A DNA stretch of 18,028 nt from CAZNQW01 sp964575225 (GTDB taxonomy: Bacteria > Chloroflexota > Anaerolineae > JAAYZQ01), in assembly GCA_964575225.1 (NCBI GenBank), contig CAZNQW010000059.1:1-18028 (forward strand), read 5' to 3'. A program made the translations under genes and the position numbers. Positions within the stretch are counted from its first letter, which is position 1. Each line of letters begins with the position of its first letter. Under the pieces are notes generated by a model. The model was given only the letters and a program-made list of their open reading frames with translations, did no database searches and was not told the DNA's origin. Below are positions 1-7,275 of this stretch, one piece after another.

Positions 1-6
1 GCTCAT
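1..6 (-). CDS. Possible start of a gene running off the left edge
   Basis: On the minus strand an ATG at 6-4 is preceded by AGGAG about nine bases upstream, a good Shine-Dalgarno spacing. Only two codons (Met-Ser) lie in the window, so no product can be named. It would follow the binding-protein gene in the same direction, after the hairpin at 25-59. It could equally be a chance match. Confidence 0.3.
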
Positions 7-24
7 GGTGGAACACTCCTGTGC

Positions 25-59
25 TCGGGCCCTCACCCATCGGTTGGGTGAGAGCCCGA
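25..59 (-). terminator. Hairpin downstream of the ABC transporter operon
   Basis: The arms at 25-39 (TCGGGCCCTCACCCA) and 45-59 (TGGGTGAGAGCCCGA) pair over 15 positions with one C/A mismatch, around a 5-base loop. It begins about 20 bases past the stop codon of the binding-protein gene, where a terminator is expected. On the minus strand there is no U-run after the stem, so it may instead be an attenuating or RNA-stabilising hairpin, or part of the leader of a following gene. Confidence 0.5.
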
Positions 60-78
60 AATTGTTGATAGTCGGCGG

Positions 79-1758
79 CTATTCGCTGCCCCGGATGGTC
101 AGGCCCTCGGGCACGCCCACGATGTATTGATGTTTGTTGTACGGCTGGGGGATGCCGCCGCCAAATCCACCCGGTGTAAAGTACCAATTATCGAACACCT
201 CGGCGTTATACACCACCACCCGGGCGGTGTAGTACAGCGACAGGGCCGGCAGGTCTTGGGCAAGGAGGGCCTGCATCTGGTTCAGCGCCGTCACCCGCTC
301 GGCCGGATCGGTCATGGTCACCTGGGCTCCGGCCAAGGCATCAAACTCGGGGTTGCTGTAGCCCAAGCCGGGAGAAAAGCCCCGCGCCGGGCTGCCGGTG
401 GCAAAGTTGCGCCGCAACTGATCGGCGTCCGCGCCCAGGCCACCAAAGCCGGTGATCATCATCTCGTAGCTTCCTTCATTGGCGGCGGCGTCGATGGTGG
501 CTTGATCCATCGAGATCGTGTTCACGACCAGTCCGATTTCGGAAAGACCGGCCTCGATGATCTCGACCACTCGCGGCGAGGCCATAATCCAATCAGGTGA
601 ATAGGCGAGCTGGATCGGTGTGCCGTCGTAACCGGCGTCCTGCAGCAGGGTGCGAGCGCGGTCTAGATCGTACGCATATTCGGTCACGTCTGGATTGTAG
701 GCGGGGTTGGACTTGGGAAGAAAGCCAGGGTTGCCTTGATCGCCCAGGCCAAACAGCACCCGCTCTACTATGGCCTGTCGGTCGACGGCGTGGGCGATGG
801 CCTGGCGTACCCGCAGATCCTGCAAGGGGGTGTCCTTTTCCAGGTTAAAGTAGAGGAACATGCCCCATTCACCCGGCGCCTGCCCCACGGCAAAGGGCTC
901 CTGGCGGAAGGGGGCCAGCATCTCTTCGGTGACGCCCCCGAATTTGTCAAAGGCGGCAACGTCGCCGTTGGATAGCGCCAAAAAGTCGTCGCTGGTGGGC
1001 ACAAACTCGATGCGCCGGACGTAGGGCATGCCCAGGAAAAAGTCGGGATTGGCCTCGAACAGGTAGGTGCCTTCCTCCTGGCTGTATTCGACCAACTTGT
1101 AGGCCCCACTCCCGATGAACGCCTCGGGCTCGGTGAAGGCCTGGGGGTCGGTCACATCCTGCCAGATGTGCTGAGGAAAGATCAACACAGCCTCGGCTAC
1201 GGTCTGTAGGAAAGGCGCAAAGGGTTGGGCCAGCTTGATGGCAATCTGTTGATCGCCCACGGCCTCGGCCGATTCGACTTGGCTGACCTGCGACATGAAC
1301 CAACCTGCGCCGGGGTGGTCCAGATAATATCCGATGGAAAAGACGACGTCGTCGACGGTGAGCGGTTGTCCGTCTTGCCAGCGCACCCCGTCGCGCAGGG
1401 TGAAGGTCCAGGTCAGGCCGTCGTCGGACATCGTCCAGTCGGTGGCCAACCAGGGGATCGTTTCTCCGCTGGCGTCACGCCAGGCCAATGTGTCAAACAC
1501 CAGGGAGGCGCGGGAAAAGCCCGGCCCCCGGTTGAACCCAAAGGGCGAGGGGTGGCCCCAATAGCCGCCGCCCGGCAGGCGCAACGTTTCGACATAGGCG
1601 GCCTTGGCGGGTACTTCGACCGGCGCTGTCGTAGGCGCCTCGGCGGGCGCCTGAGTCTCTGGGGGGGCTGCCGGCTCGGCGCCGCACCCAGCCAGTAGCA
1701 GAGCGGCAATCAAAGAAAGTACAATCCAGATCCTTTGCGCGGAACGTCCGTGCATCAT
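79..1758 (-). CDS. ABC transporter substrate-binding lipoprotein, family 5 (peptide/nickel class)
   Basis: Extracytoplasmic substrate-binding component of the transporter encoded just upstream. The N-terminus is a lipoprotein signal: a basic start, a hydrophobic helix at residues 10-22 and the lipobox LLAGC, with the lipidated cysteine at residue 25. A Pro/Ala/Thr-rich tether follows to about residue 52. The mature part has the family-5 hallmark at about residues 113-142 (DGLTWTFTLRDGVRWQDG, then LTVDDVVFS), and about 559 residues is normal for the family. Two tandem ATGs lie at 1758 and 1755; AAGGAG ends four bases before the first and seven before the second, so the second may be the true start. 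It is 19 bp downstream of the ATPase gene. The family covers peptides, nickel, metal chelates and sugars, so the ligand cannot be read directly; the operon's FmdE and Fur partners favour a metal or metal chelate. Confidence 0.9.
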   Translation of the reverse strand: MMHGRSAQRIWIVLSLIAALLLAGCGAEPAAPPETQAPAEAPTTAPVEVPAKAAYVETLRLPGGGYWGHPSPFGFNRGPGFSRASLVFDTLAWRDASGETIPWLATDWTMSDDGLTWTFTLRDGVRWQDGQPLTVDDVVFSIGYYLDHPGAGWFMSQVSQVESAEAVGDQQIAIKLAQPFAPFLQTVAEAVLIFPQHIWQDVTDPQAFTEPEAFIGSGAYKLVEYSQEEGTYLFEANPDFFLGMPYVRRIEFVPTSDDFLALSNGDVAAFDKFGGVTEEMLAPFRQEPFAVGQAPGEWGMFLYFNLEKDTPLQDLRVRQAIAHAVDRQAIVERVLFGLGDQGNPGFLPKSNPAYNPDVTEYAYDLDRARTLLQDAGYDGTPIQLAYSPDWIMASPRVVEIIEAGLSEIGLVVNTISMDQATIDAAANEGSYEMMITGFGGLGADADQLRRNFATGSPARGFSPGLGYSNPEFDALAGAQVTMTDPAERVTALNQMQALLAQDLPALSLYYTARVVVYNAEVFDNWYFTPGGFGGGIPQPYNKHQYIVGVPEGLTIRGSE

Positions 1759-1777
1759 CTTTCTCCTTGAGAAAAAA

Positions 1778-3529
1778 TTACAAAAGGTCGCCGGCCCAAT
1801 CCAGGGCAGGCGCCGCCTGTAAAAGAGCGCGAGTGTAGTCGTGTTGGGGTTGAGTGATCACGCGGTTTACCGGACCCTCTTCGACGATCTCGCCCTGACG
1901 CATGATCAGAATGCGGTCGGCCACCTTACGCACCAGGGCCAGGTCGTGGGATACGAGCAACAACCCCATGCCGCGCTCGTTCTGAATCTCTTTTAGGAGG
2001 TTGATCACTTTGGCTTGTTCACTGGCGTCGAGCATGGACACCGGTTCGTCGGCCACGATCAGTTTGGGATTCAGCACCAGCGCTCGGGCGATGGCTACCC
2101 GCTGCAATTGGCCGCCGCTCAGCTCGTGGGCGCGGCGGCTGAGGAAAGAAGGATCATCGGGCAGGCCCACCGCCCGCAGGGCCTCGCGCACCTTGTCCAT
2201 TCGCTCGGCCGCATTGCCGACTTTTTGCACGTCCAATGGCTCGCGCACGATTTCGGCCACCGGAAAGCGAGGACTGACTGCGTCGAAGGGATCTTGGGCG
2301 ATAAACTGGATGCGCCGTTGCAACGCCTTGCGGTCGCGTCCGTTGGCCGAGGCCATATCCTGCCCTTCAAAGACGACCGTGCCGCCATCGGCTTCGAGCA
2401 GGCCGACCAGCAGGCGGCCCAGTGTTGTCTTGCCGCTGCCGGTTTCGCCGACTAACGCCACGACCTCTCCCTCATACACCTCCAGGCTGGCTTCTTGGAC
2501 AGCGGTCACGGCCTCGCCGTTGCCGTTGGTCGAGAAGGCTTTGGACAGGTTTTGAGCCCGAAGCAGGGTTTGCAGGCCACCCAGGTGACAGGCAATGAGC
2601 CGGTCGCCGACCTGGATCAGCGGTGGTTCGACTTGGCGACAGAGGTCGATGGCCTGGGTGCAACGGGGGTGAAAGCGGCAACCGCTGGGCGGGTTGGACG
2701 GATCGGGCGATTGGCCGCGGATACCCCGCAGGTCGCGGGCCGTGGTCATGTTGGGATAGGCGTTGAGCAGTCCCCAGGTGTAGGGATGGCGTGGTTGTTC
2801 CAGGGTTTGCCGCGCAGCACCCACTTCGACCAGTTGGCCGGCATAGAGCACGGCGACCCGGTCGGCCACCTGGGCGGCGGCCGATAGGTCGTGGGTGATC
2901 AGAATCAGGCTGAGGCCCGATTGGCGTACCTGCCGCAGCAGGGCAATGATCCGGGCGCGCGACAGCACATCTTGGCCGCTGGTCGGTTCGTCGACAATGA
3001 GGATGTCGGGCTGGCAACTGAGGGCCATGGCCAACATGGCCCGCTGCTTTTCGCCCCCACTGAGTTGGTGAGGATAGGCGCGCAGGTGGCGCGAGCCCAA
3101 CCCCACCTGCTCCGCCAACGCTCCAACCCGGATTGCCGCCTCGTCAGGCGACAGGCCCAGGTGCTCGCGCAACGGCTCGGCAATCTGCTCGCCCAGGCGA
3201 TAGACTGGATCAAAGGCGTTCCCGGCGCCCTGAACGGCCATGGCGATATGCCGCCAGCGCAGGGGGCGCCAGTTTTTCTCGGGCAGGTCCACCAGCTCCT
3301 GATCATTCAGATGGATGCTGCCGCGTGTGGCTCCCGGTGGATGCAATCCCAAAAGGGCCCGCCCGATGGTCGTCTTGCCTGAGCCGGTCTCGCCGACGAT
3401 GGCCAGCGCCTCGCCGGCAACCAGGTCAAAGGACACGCCATCTACGGCGCGTACCACGGAACCGCTGCGCCCATTTGTCGGAGTGAAATGAACGGCCAGG
3501 TCGCGCACCGCCAAGAGAGGCTTGTTCAT
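1778..3529 (-). CDS. Fused dual-ATPase subunit of a peptide/nickel-type ABC transporter (DppD-DppF fusion)
   Basis: Drives transport by ATP hydrolysis; the two ATPases, usually separate proteins, are in one 583-residue chain. Half 1: Walker A GETGSGKT at 46-53, signature LSGGE at 156-160, Walker B ILIVDE at 176-181, switch His 213. The linker at 280-318 is the peptide-transporter C-terminal motif with four cysteines (284, 290, 297, 314), the type that carries an iron-sulfur cluster in mycobacterial DppD. Half 2: Walker A at 361-368, LSGGQ at 470-474, Walker B LIVADEP at 490-496, His 528. Both active sites look intact; the D-loop of half 1 reads SGQD where half 2 has SMLD. The frame is open back to 3928, but the start at 3529 is preferred: it gives the four-base ATGA overlap with the upstream permease, and the protein then begins directly with an ABC domain (MNKPLLAVRDL). 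Confidence 0.93.
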   Translation of the reverse strand: MNKPLLAVRDLAVHFTPTNGRSGSVVRAVDGVSFDLVAGEALAIVGETGSGKTTIGRALLGLHPPGATRGSIHLNDQELVDLPEKNWRPLRWRHIAMAVQGAGNAFDPVYRLGEQIAEPLREHLGLSPDEAAIRVGALAEQVGLGSRHLRAYPHQLSGGEKQRAMLAMALSCQPDILIVDEPTSGQDVLSRARIIALLRQVRQSGLSLILITHDLSAAAQVADRVAVLYAGQLVEVGAARQTLEQPRHPYTWGLLNAYPNMTTARDLRGIRGQSPDPSNPPSGCRFHPRCTQAIDLCRQVEPPLIQVGDRLIACHLGGLQTLLRAQNLSKAFSTNGNGEAVTAVQEASLEVYEGEVVALVGETGSGKTTLGRLLVGLLEADGGTVVFEGQDMASANGRDRKALQRRIQFIAQDPFDAVSPRFPVAEIVREPLDVQKVGNAAERMDKVREALRAVGLPDDPSFLSRRAHELSGGQLQRVAIARALVLNPKLIVADEPVSMLDASEQAKVINLLKEIQNERGMGLLLVSHDLALVRKVADRILIMRQGEIVEEGPVNRVITQPQHDYTRALLQAAPALDWAGDLL

Positions 3530-4404
3530 CGTCCCTCCAATTGCGGGTGCAGGCGTCGTTCCAGGCCGATACCGACGTAGGTCAAGGCCAGGATGAGCAG
3601 GGTGATGCATAGGCCGGGCGGCAGCAACCACCAAAGCCAGCGATCGGTGAGCAAGAGACCGGGCAGGTTGAGGGCAAATCGCATCATCAGCCCCCAACTC
3701 TTGGCCGTCGGATCGCCCAAGCCCAGGAAGGCCAGTCCGGCTTCCATAGCCACGGCCCGCCCGGCGGCTGTGATCAGGCCAAAGGCGATCAGGGGGGCAA
3801 TGGAGGGCAGAATGTGGCGGCGCAGGACATACACAAGTCCGCCGCCAAAGCTGCGGGCCATTTTGACATAACCGCGCTGGCGCTGGCTCTGGACCTGGGC
3901 GCGGATGACGCGGGCCGTGTTGGGCCAAAAAAGCAACGAGATGATCAGGATCGTTTGCGTCAGGCCAGAGCCCAAGAAGGCAGCCAGCAATATCAGCAGC
4001 GGCAGCCGGGGCAGGGTCAGCATCACGTCGACCAGGCGCATCAGAAGGGTGTCAAGGGGACCACCGACATAACCGGCCACGGCGCCCACCAGGAGTCCCA
4101 AGGCCACCGTGCCGAGGGCTGCACCCAACCCCACGCCCAATGAGATTCGTACGCCATAGATCAGCTCGCTGAGAATATCCTGTCCCACGTCGTTGGTGCC
4201 CAGCGGATGGGCCGAACTGGGGCGCTCCAGGGGCCGTCCGCTAAAGGTATGGGGGTCATAAGGCGCCAGGATCGGCGCGGCAAGGGCGATTAGCACAAAG
4301 AGGGCCAACAGGGTGCCGCCTACGGCAGTCTCCAAATCCAGCGGGGCAGGGCCAGGGAGCGTTCGATCTTTGACGTGAGGAAGCAGGCGCGATGTGGCGC
4401 TCAT
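3526..4404 (-). CDS. ABC transporter permease, DppC/OppC/NikC type
   Basis: One of two membrane subunits forming the channel. About 292 residues. The cytoplasmic N-terminus is followed by a first membrane helix near 28-48, then the DppC-class hallmark HPLGTNDVGQDILSELIYG at 66-84. Further hydrophobic segments lie at about 88-113, 133-160, 195-220 and near the C-terminus. The EAA-like coupling loop that docks on the ATPase is at about 178-203 (KMARSFGGGLVYVLRRHILP). Its ATG overlaps the stop of the partner permease by one base (TGATG), and its own stop overlaps the ATPase start by four bases (ATGA), typical of translational coupling. Substrate is not deducible from a permease alone. Confidence 0.92.
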   Translation of the reverse strand: MSATSRLLPHVKDRTLPGPAPLDLETAVGGTLLALFVLIALAAPILAPYDPHTFSGRPLERPSSAHPLGTNDVGQDILSELIYGVRISLGVGLGAALGTVALGLLVGAVAGYVGGPLDTLLMRLVDVMLTLPRLPLLILLAAFLGSGLTQTILIISLLFWPNTARVIRAQVQSQRQRGYVKMARSFGGGLVYVLRRHILPSIAPLIAFGLITAAGRAVAMEAGLAFLGLGDPTAKSWGLMMRFALNLPGLLLTDRWLWWLLPPGLCITLLILALTYVGIGLERRLHPQLEGR

Positions 4405-5378
4405 CAGGCCATCTCCTCTGCCAGGCGCGGATCCAGGCGGCTATTGAGAAGATCGGCCAGTAGATTGGCGGTGAGGACCACAATGGCCACCACCACAAAA
4501 ACGCCTTGAATGACCGGATAGTCGCGGGCGCCTACGGCCTCAAAGATGAGGCGGCCCATACCCGGATACTGGAACAGGGTCTCGATGAACACAGCGCCGG
4601 TGATGGCCAGCCCGGCGTGGGCGGCCAGGTGGGCCACAAAGGGCAAAAGGGCGTTACGCAATGCGTGACTCCACTTGATGCGTGCGGGTTTGAGGCCTTT
4701 GGCACGGGCCACGAGCATGAAATCCTCGCTCAAAATGCCGACCATCTGATTGCGCACGAGCAGGAATTTGGCCCCCAAGAGCGAAAGGGTGAGCGTCACG
4801 GCCGGCAGGATCAGGTGCTTGCCTAGATCGGTGAGGGCGGCCCAGGTGTTGTCATAATGGGCAAAGGGTGTGCGTCCGCCAGCCAGGGGCAGCCAGCCGA
4901 GTTCGGCGCCAAAGAGGATGAGCAACATCATTCCGACAAAATACACGGGCGCGTTTCCGGCGATGATGCTGGCCGTAGTAAGCACGCGATCGGTGACCGT
5001 GCCATGCTTCCAGGCCGCCTCGGCTCCCACCAGCAGACTGAGGATCGAGGCGGTTCCCAATGCCGTGCCGGTGAGCAGCAGCGTCCAGGGCAGGTGCCCG
5101 GCAAGCAGTTCACCCACTGGCCGGTTCAGCCGAATGGAGCGACCCAGGTCGCCTGTGACCATACCGGCTAGATAGGTGGCGTATTGAACCGGGAGGGGTT
5201 GATCCAGGCCATAGTAGGCTTCCAGGGCGCCGCGGACCTCGGCGTTGAACACATAGTCCGAACTCTCAGGGTCCAGCAGCGCTGCCAGCGGATCGCCGGG
5301 CAGCAGGCGTGGAAGAAGGAAATTGAGGGTCAGTACGACCCATAGGGTCATCAGGTAGGCAAAAATCCGTGCTTTCAT
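4404..5378 (-). CDS. ABC transporter permease, DppB/OppB/NikB type
   Basis: Second membrane subunit, 324 residues. It starts with the typical DppB-class helix (residues 5-26) ending in LLPGDPL, then an external loop with YGLDQPLPVQYATYL at 56-70 and GDLGRSI at 76-82. More helices follow at about 99-119, 140-160, 188-208, 250-268 and 290-310. The EAA-like loop is at about 224-246 (ARAKGLKPARIKWSHALRNA), followed by FIETLFQYPGMGRL at 264-277, strongly conserved in this family. The start at 5378 overlaps the FmdE stop in an ATGA, so it is translated right after FmdE. The family also includes the nickel permease NikB, which fits the proposed metal role but does not prove it. Confidence 0.92.
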   Translation of the reverse strand: MKARIFAYLMTLWVVLTLNFLLPRLLPGDPLAALLDPESSDYVFNAEVRGALEAYYGLDQPLPVQYATYLAGMVTGDLGRSIRLNRPVGELLAGHLPWTLLLTGTALGTASILSLLVGAEAAWKHGTVTDRVLTTASIIAGNAPVYFVGMMLLILFGAELGWLPLAGGRTPFAHYDNTWAALTDLGKHLILPAVTLTLSLLGAKFLLVRNQMVGILSEDFMLVARAKGLKPARIKWSHALRNALLPFVAHLAAHAGLAITGAVFIETLFQYPGMGRLIFEAVGARDYPVIQGVFVVVAIVVLTANLLADLLNSRLDPRLAEEMA

Positions 5379-6073
5379 GCCACGTGGATGCCCGCTCCAT
5401 CGAGTTGGCGATAGGGCGCCTTGGCGCAGGCGATACAGATCGGTTGGCCGTTCTGTACCCTAGCCCGGCTCTCCATGATGTTCTCACCGCACAAGGAGCA
5501 GCGCGCCGAAGCCAGGATGGGAGCGTACGCGGGCATCTCGATGTTCAGGTGCTGCACGGTGAACAGCTCGTCAGTCGGCACGTCCAACTGCCGCAGTGAG
5601 GTCTCGGCCCACAGCCGGGTCAACTGGGCCTGTTCTTCGGGCGTCGCTTCCTGCCGATCGCGGACGATTTTTCGAAAGAGAGCCGCCGCCTCGGGGTAGC
5701 GCTGATCAAAGCTGTTGGCATAGTCGGCTCGCAGGGCCACGCGCACGGCTGTGCCGTCCCGCCTGGCCACGGTGACGGCCGTCTTGCCCAGGTCGCGGTA
5801 GACCAGCGCGTTGTTGGCAAAGGTACAGCCGGTGACCATCTGGATGCCGTCGGCAAAGCAGCTATTGATCTCGACAATGGCGACGACCTCTTCCATGCCC
5901 AGGTTTTGCTCGATGCCCAACTCTTTTAGCGCGAGAACTCCGGCCCGTACGCCCAAAGCGACATAGGGGCAAAAGTGACCGTGCAGTTCGCCCGCCTTCT
6001 TGAGCAATGCCAGCAGATCGCCTTGACGGATCAGTTCTTCGATAGGGGCCCGAGGTTTCAAGGGCAGGTCCAT
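5375..6073 (-). CDS. FmdE-family zinc-finger protein, first gene of the metal-uptake operon
   Basis: Relative of subunit E of molybdenum formylmethanofuran dehydrogenase (FmdE), a metal-binding family of unsettled biochemistry, widespread in bacteria that lack the dehydrogenase. The 232 residues hold the N-terminal FmdE domain with HGHFCPYVALGVRAG at 31-45, SCFADGIQMVTGCTF at 71-85 and DLGKTAV at 94-100; His31, His33, Cys35, Cys72 and Cys83 are likely metal ligands. A C-terminal treble-clef-like zinc finger follows, with CSLC at 192-195 and CIAC at 213-216. The start at 6073 has AAGGA six bases upstream. It sits behind its own promoter and a Fur-type operator and overlaps the permease gene by four bases, so it is probably a metal-handling partner of the transporter (chaperone, sensor or chelate-processing protein; inference). 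Confidence 0.88.
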   Translation of the reverse strand: MDLPLKPRAPIEELIRQGDLLALLKKAGELHGHFCPYVALGVRAGVLALKELGIEQNLGMEEVVAIVEINSCFADGIQMVTGCTFANNALVYRDLGKTAVTVARRDGTAVRVALRADYANSFDQRYPEAAALFRKIVRDRQEATPEEQAQLTRLWAETSLRQLDVPTDELFTVQHLNIEMPAYAPILASARCSLCGENIMESRARVQNGQPICIACAKAPYRQLDGAGIHVA

Positions 6074-6101
6074 GGCCTTTCCTTTCTGCTTGTCGTTGTT
6101 A

Positions 6102-6117
6102 CTGCAATCAATTGCAA
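6102..6117 (-). promoter_or_regulatory. Predicted Fur/Nur-type operator at the FmdE operon
   Basis: The plus strand reads CTGCAATCAATTGCAA: two TGCA cores separated by six bases, with an inner perfect dyad TGCAAT-CA-ATTGCA at 6103-6116. It lies just downstream of the predicted -10 box and covers the expected transcription start near 6115. The same TGCA-N6-TGCA arrangement occurs in the promoter of the adjacent Fur-family gene, so that protein is the likely binder. Streptomyces Nur is described as binding tTGCaa-N5-ttGCAA, a near match with one base less here. A bound repressor would block the operon. Confidence 0.65.
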
Positions 6118-6121
6118 CAAC

Positions 6122-6150
6122 AGTATAGCATAGGCGGTGTGCTTTGGCAA
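6122..6150 (-). promoter_or_regulatory. Sigma-70 promoter of the FmdE-ABC transporter operon
   Basis: Minus-strand -35 box TTGCCA (6150-6145) and -10 box TATACT (6127-6122) are separated by exactly 17 bp. The start point would be near 6115, about 40 bases before the FmdE ATG. The adjoining operator overlaps that start point. No clear terminator separates the upstream Fur gene from this promoter, so some read-through is possible. Confidence 0.65.
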
Positions 6151-6214
6151 GTTGGCGCAGGGCCGATTTTGGGGTGCGGAACCTTTTGTTTGGAGAAGGA
6201 CAACGAGGGCGAGC

Positions 6215-6649
6215 TTAGGGGGCGGCGGCTGCGCAATCTTGGCAGAGTCCTGGGATGGACAGGTGATCCAGAGCCGCGTGAAAACCGTACTCGGCCCTTA
6301 ATCGTTCTGCGAGCCCCTCAGCCACTTCCAGATCGGCGCCGATGACCTGCCCGCAGGCCTGGCAGACCAGATGCAGGTGGGGGCCGTGGATGCCAAGCAG
6401 CTCGTAGCGGCGTTGCTCGTCGCCCGAGTCCACGCACGAGACCAGGTCAAATTCCTGAAGGAGATCCAGAGTACGGTACACCGTCGAAATATCCACCGAA
6501 GAGCTAATATTTTGTACGCGACCATAGATCTCGTCGGCCGTGGCCAATCCCTCGATGTCGTGCAGCACCGACAGGATCATCTCCCGCTGGGGGGTCAGTC
6601 GGAAGCCGCGATCGTGCAGTTGCTGCAGAAAAACCTGTTCACAGGCCAT
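6215..6649 (-). CDS. Fur-family metal-responsive transcriptional regulator
   Basis: Metal-dependent DNA-binding repressor of 144 residues, the usual Fur length. The winged helix is at about 1-85, with LTPQREMILSVLH at 18-30 and the recognition helix DISTVYRTLDLL at 53-64. The dimerisation/metal domain has HGPHLHLVCQACG at 88-100 (His88, His91, His93). A structural zinc site is formed by Cys96/Cys99 and Cys136/Cys139. A strong ribosome site, GGAGGTGA, precedes the ATG. It sits immediately upstream of the FmdE-transporter operon, and both promoters share a TGCA-N6-TGCA operator, so it probably represses itself and the transporter. The metal is not readable from sequence; the operator half-site resembles that of the nickel regulator Nur, but Fur, Zur and PerR homologues are alternatives. 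Confidence 0.92.
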   Translation of the reverse strand: MACEQVFLQQLHDRGFRLTPQREMILSVLHDIEGLATADEIYGRVQNISSSVDISTVYRTLDLLQEFDLVSCVDSGDEQRRYELLGIHGPHLHLVCQACGQVIGADLEVAEGLAERLRAEYGFHAALDHLSIPGLCQDCAAAAP

Positions 6650-6667
6650 GCGCTCACCTCCTGGTTA

Positions 6668-6689
6668 TTGCATCCAGTTGCACTTGCAA
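6668..6689 (-). promoter_or_regulatory. Autoregulatory operator of the Fur-family gene
   Basis: Three TGCA cores lie on the minus strand: TTGCAA (6689-6684), then GTGCAA (6683-6678), then CTGG, then ATGCAA (6673-6668). The last two have the same TGCA-N6-TGCA spacing as the operator at 6102-6117. The block begins at the last base of the -10 box and covers the expected start point near 6682, a repressor position. The extra third half-site may allow two dimers to bind. Confidence 0.62.
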
Positions 6690-6717
6690 TTATACCAGAT
6701 GTGGGACGTTTGGTCAA
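6689..6717 (-). promoter_or_regulatory. Sigma-70 promoter of the Fur-family gene
   Basis: Minus-strand -35 TTGACC (6717-6712) and a perfect -10 TATAAT (6694-6689) are spaced by 17 bp. The predicted start point near 6682 leaves a leader of about 33 bases with GGAGGTGA before the ATG at 6649. Confidence 0.75.
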
Positions 6718-6796
6718 TTACATCTTCAGTTGCCTCCACGGGAAGGCATTTCAACTTTCTGGGTGAGTTGCTTACGCCCTTTGGGAGGTGAGTCGC

Positions 6797-6854
6797 CATC
6801 CTTTGGAGTGCGGGCCTGCCCAGCGGGACGCGTGCTACCGCACTCCAAAGGATG
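6797..6854. repeat. Long palindromic hairpin element between the fur and PII-like genes
   Basis: The arms CATCCTTTGGAGTGCGG (6797-6813) and its exact complement (6838-6854) give a perfect 17-bp stem around a 24-base insert, which itself starts with GGGC-CT-GCCC. It lies about 60 bases past the stop of the PII-like gene and about 80 bases upstream of the fur -35 box. There is no U-run on the minus strand, although TTTTCT follows on the plus strand. It could be a mobile interspersed palindrome (REP or MITE-like) that also works as a terminator between the two operons. The rest of 6650-6914 holds the fur promoter and nothing else that I recognise. Confidence 0.7.
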
Positions 6855-6914
6855 TTTTCTCAATCAGTCATCGTGGTCGCATTGCTACTTCAAATGCGCT
6901 TGCCTTGGCTCGTC

Positions 6915-7274
6915 TTAACGTGAGTCACGGGATCGGTTCTGCAATCCCACGGCCCGGCTCACCGGGACGACAAAAAGGAATCCCGAATTGGGGAGGGACA
7001 GATCGCCCACCACTGCTTCGGTGGCCGCGATGACTCGATCTACTGCTTCTTCGTCGGGCACTACGCTGAACAGTGTGCGGTACGAAAGCTCTTCACTGGT
7101 CAGGAGGTCCCGCAGTGAAGGCATGAGCGGGATGTCGTCGCGCATAAGCGTCTGCAAACGTCGCATGCCGATGCTTTCGAGAACAGTGACCCCTGCGACT
7201 CCCGCGCCTTCCCATGCTTCCAATAGGTCGGGGCACAACTCCACGCAATTCACAACCATGACAACAAGATGCAT
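6915..7274 (-). CDS. Small PII-like regulatory protein downstream of a cation/proton antiporter
   Basis: A 119-residue protein that looks like a PII/CutA-type ferredoxin-fold regulator: strand MHLVVMVVN (1-9), helix with CPDLLEAWEGAGVAG (14-28), strand VTVLESIGMRR (29-39), a loop with MRDDIPLMPSLRDLL (44-58), strand YRTLFSVVP (65-73), helix 74-89 and strand GFLFVVPVSRAVG (98-110). Such proteins bind nucleotides and control a partner transporter. The frame opens at 7352, but the start at 7274 is chosen because the upstream antiporter stops at 7276 (TAA-A-ATG), purine-rich AAGGAAG precedes it and the protein then begins on its first strand. Family assignment rests on fold pattern rather than a full motif, so it is moderate. 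Confidence 0.7.
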   Translation of the reverse strand: MHLVVMVVNCVELCPDLLEAWEGAGVAGVTVLESIGMRRLQTLMRDDIPLMPSLRDLLTSEELSYRTLFSVVPDEEAVDRVIAATEAVVGDLSLPNSGFLFVVPVSRAVGLQNRSRDSR

Positions 7275-7275
7275 T

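Noticed and set aside
3530..3928. N-terminal extension of the dual ATPase by 133 residues
   Set aside because: It lies entirely inside the permease gene in another frame, with Pro/Arg-rich nonsense composition; the ATG at 3529 makes a standard ATGA overlap.
4928..5113. Minus-strand short frame within the NikB-type permease
   Set aside because: It is in another frame inside a clear permease gene and has a scrambled Pro/Arg/Cys composition.
6730..7033. Small plus-strand frames crossing the 6797-6854 palindrome
   Set aside because: They contain the hairpin itself, lack homology signs and run into the antisense of the PII-like gene.
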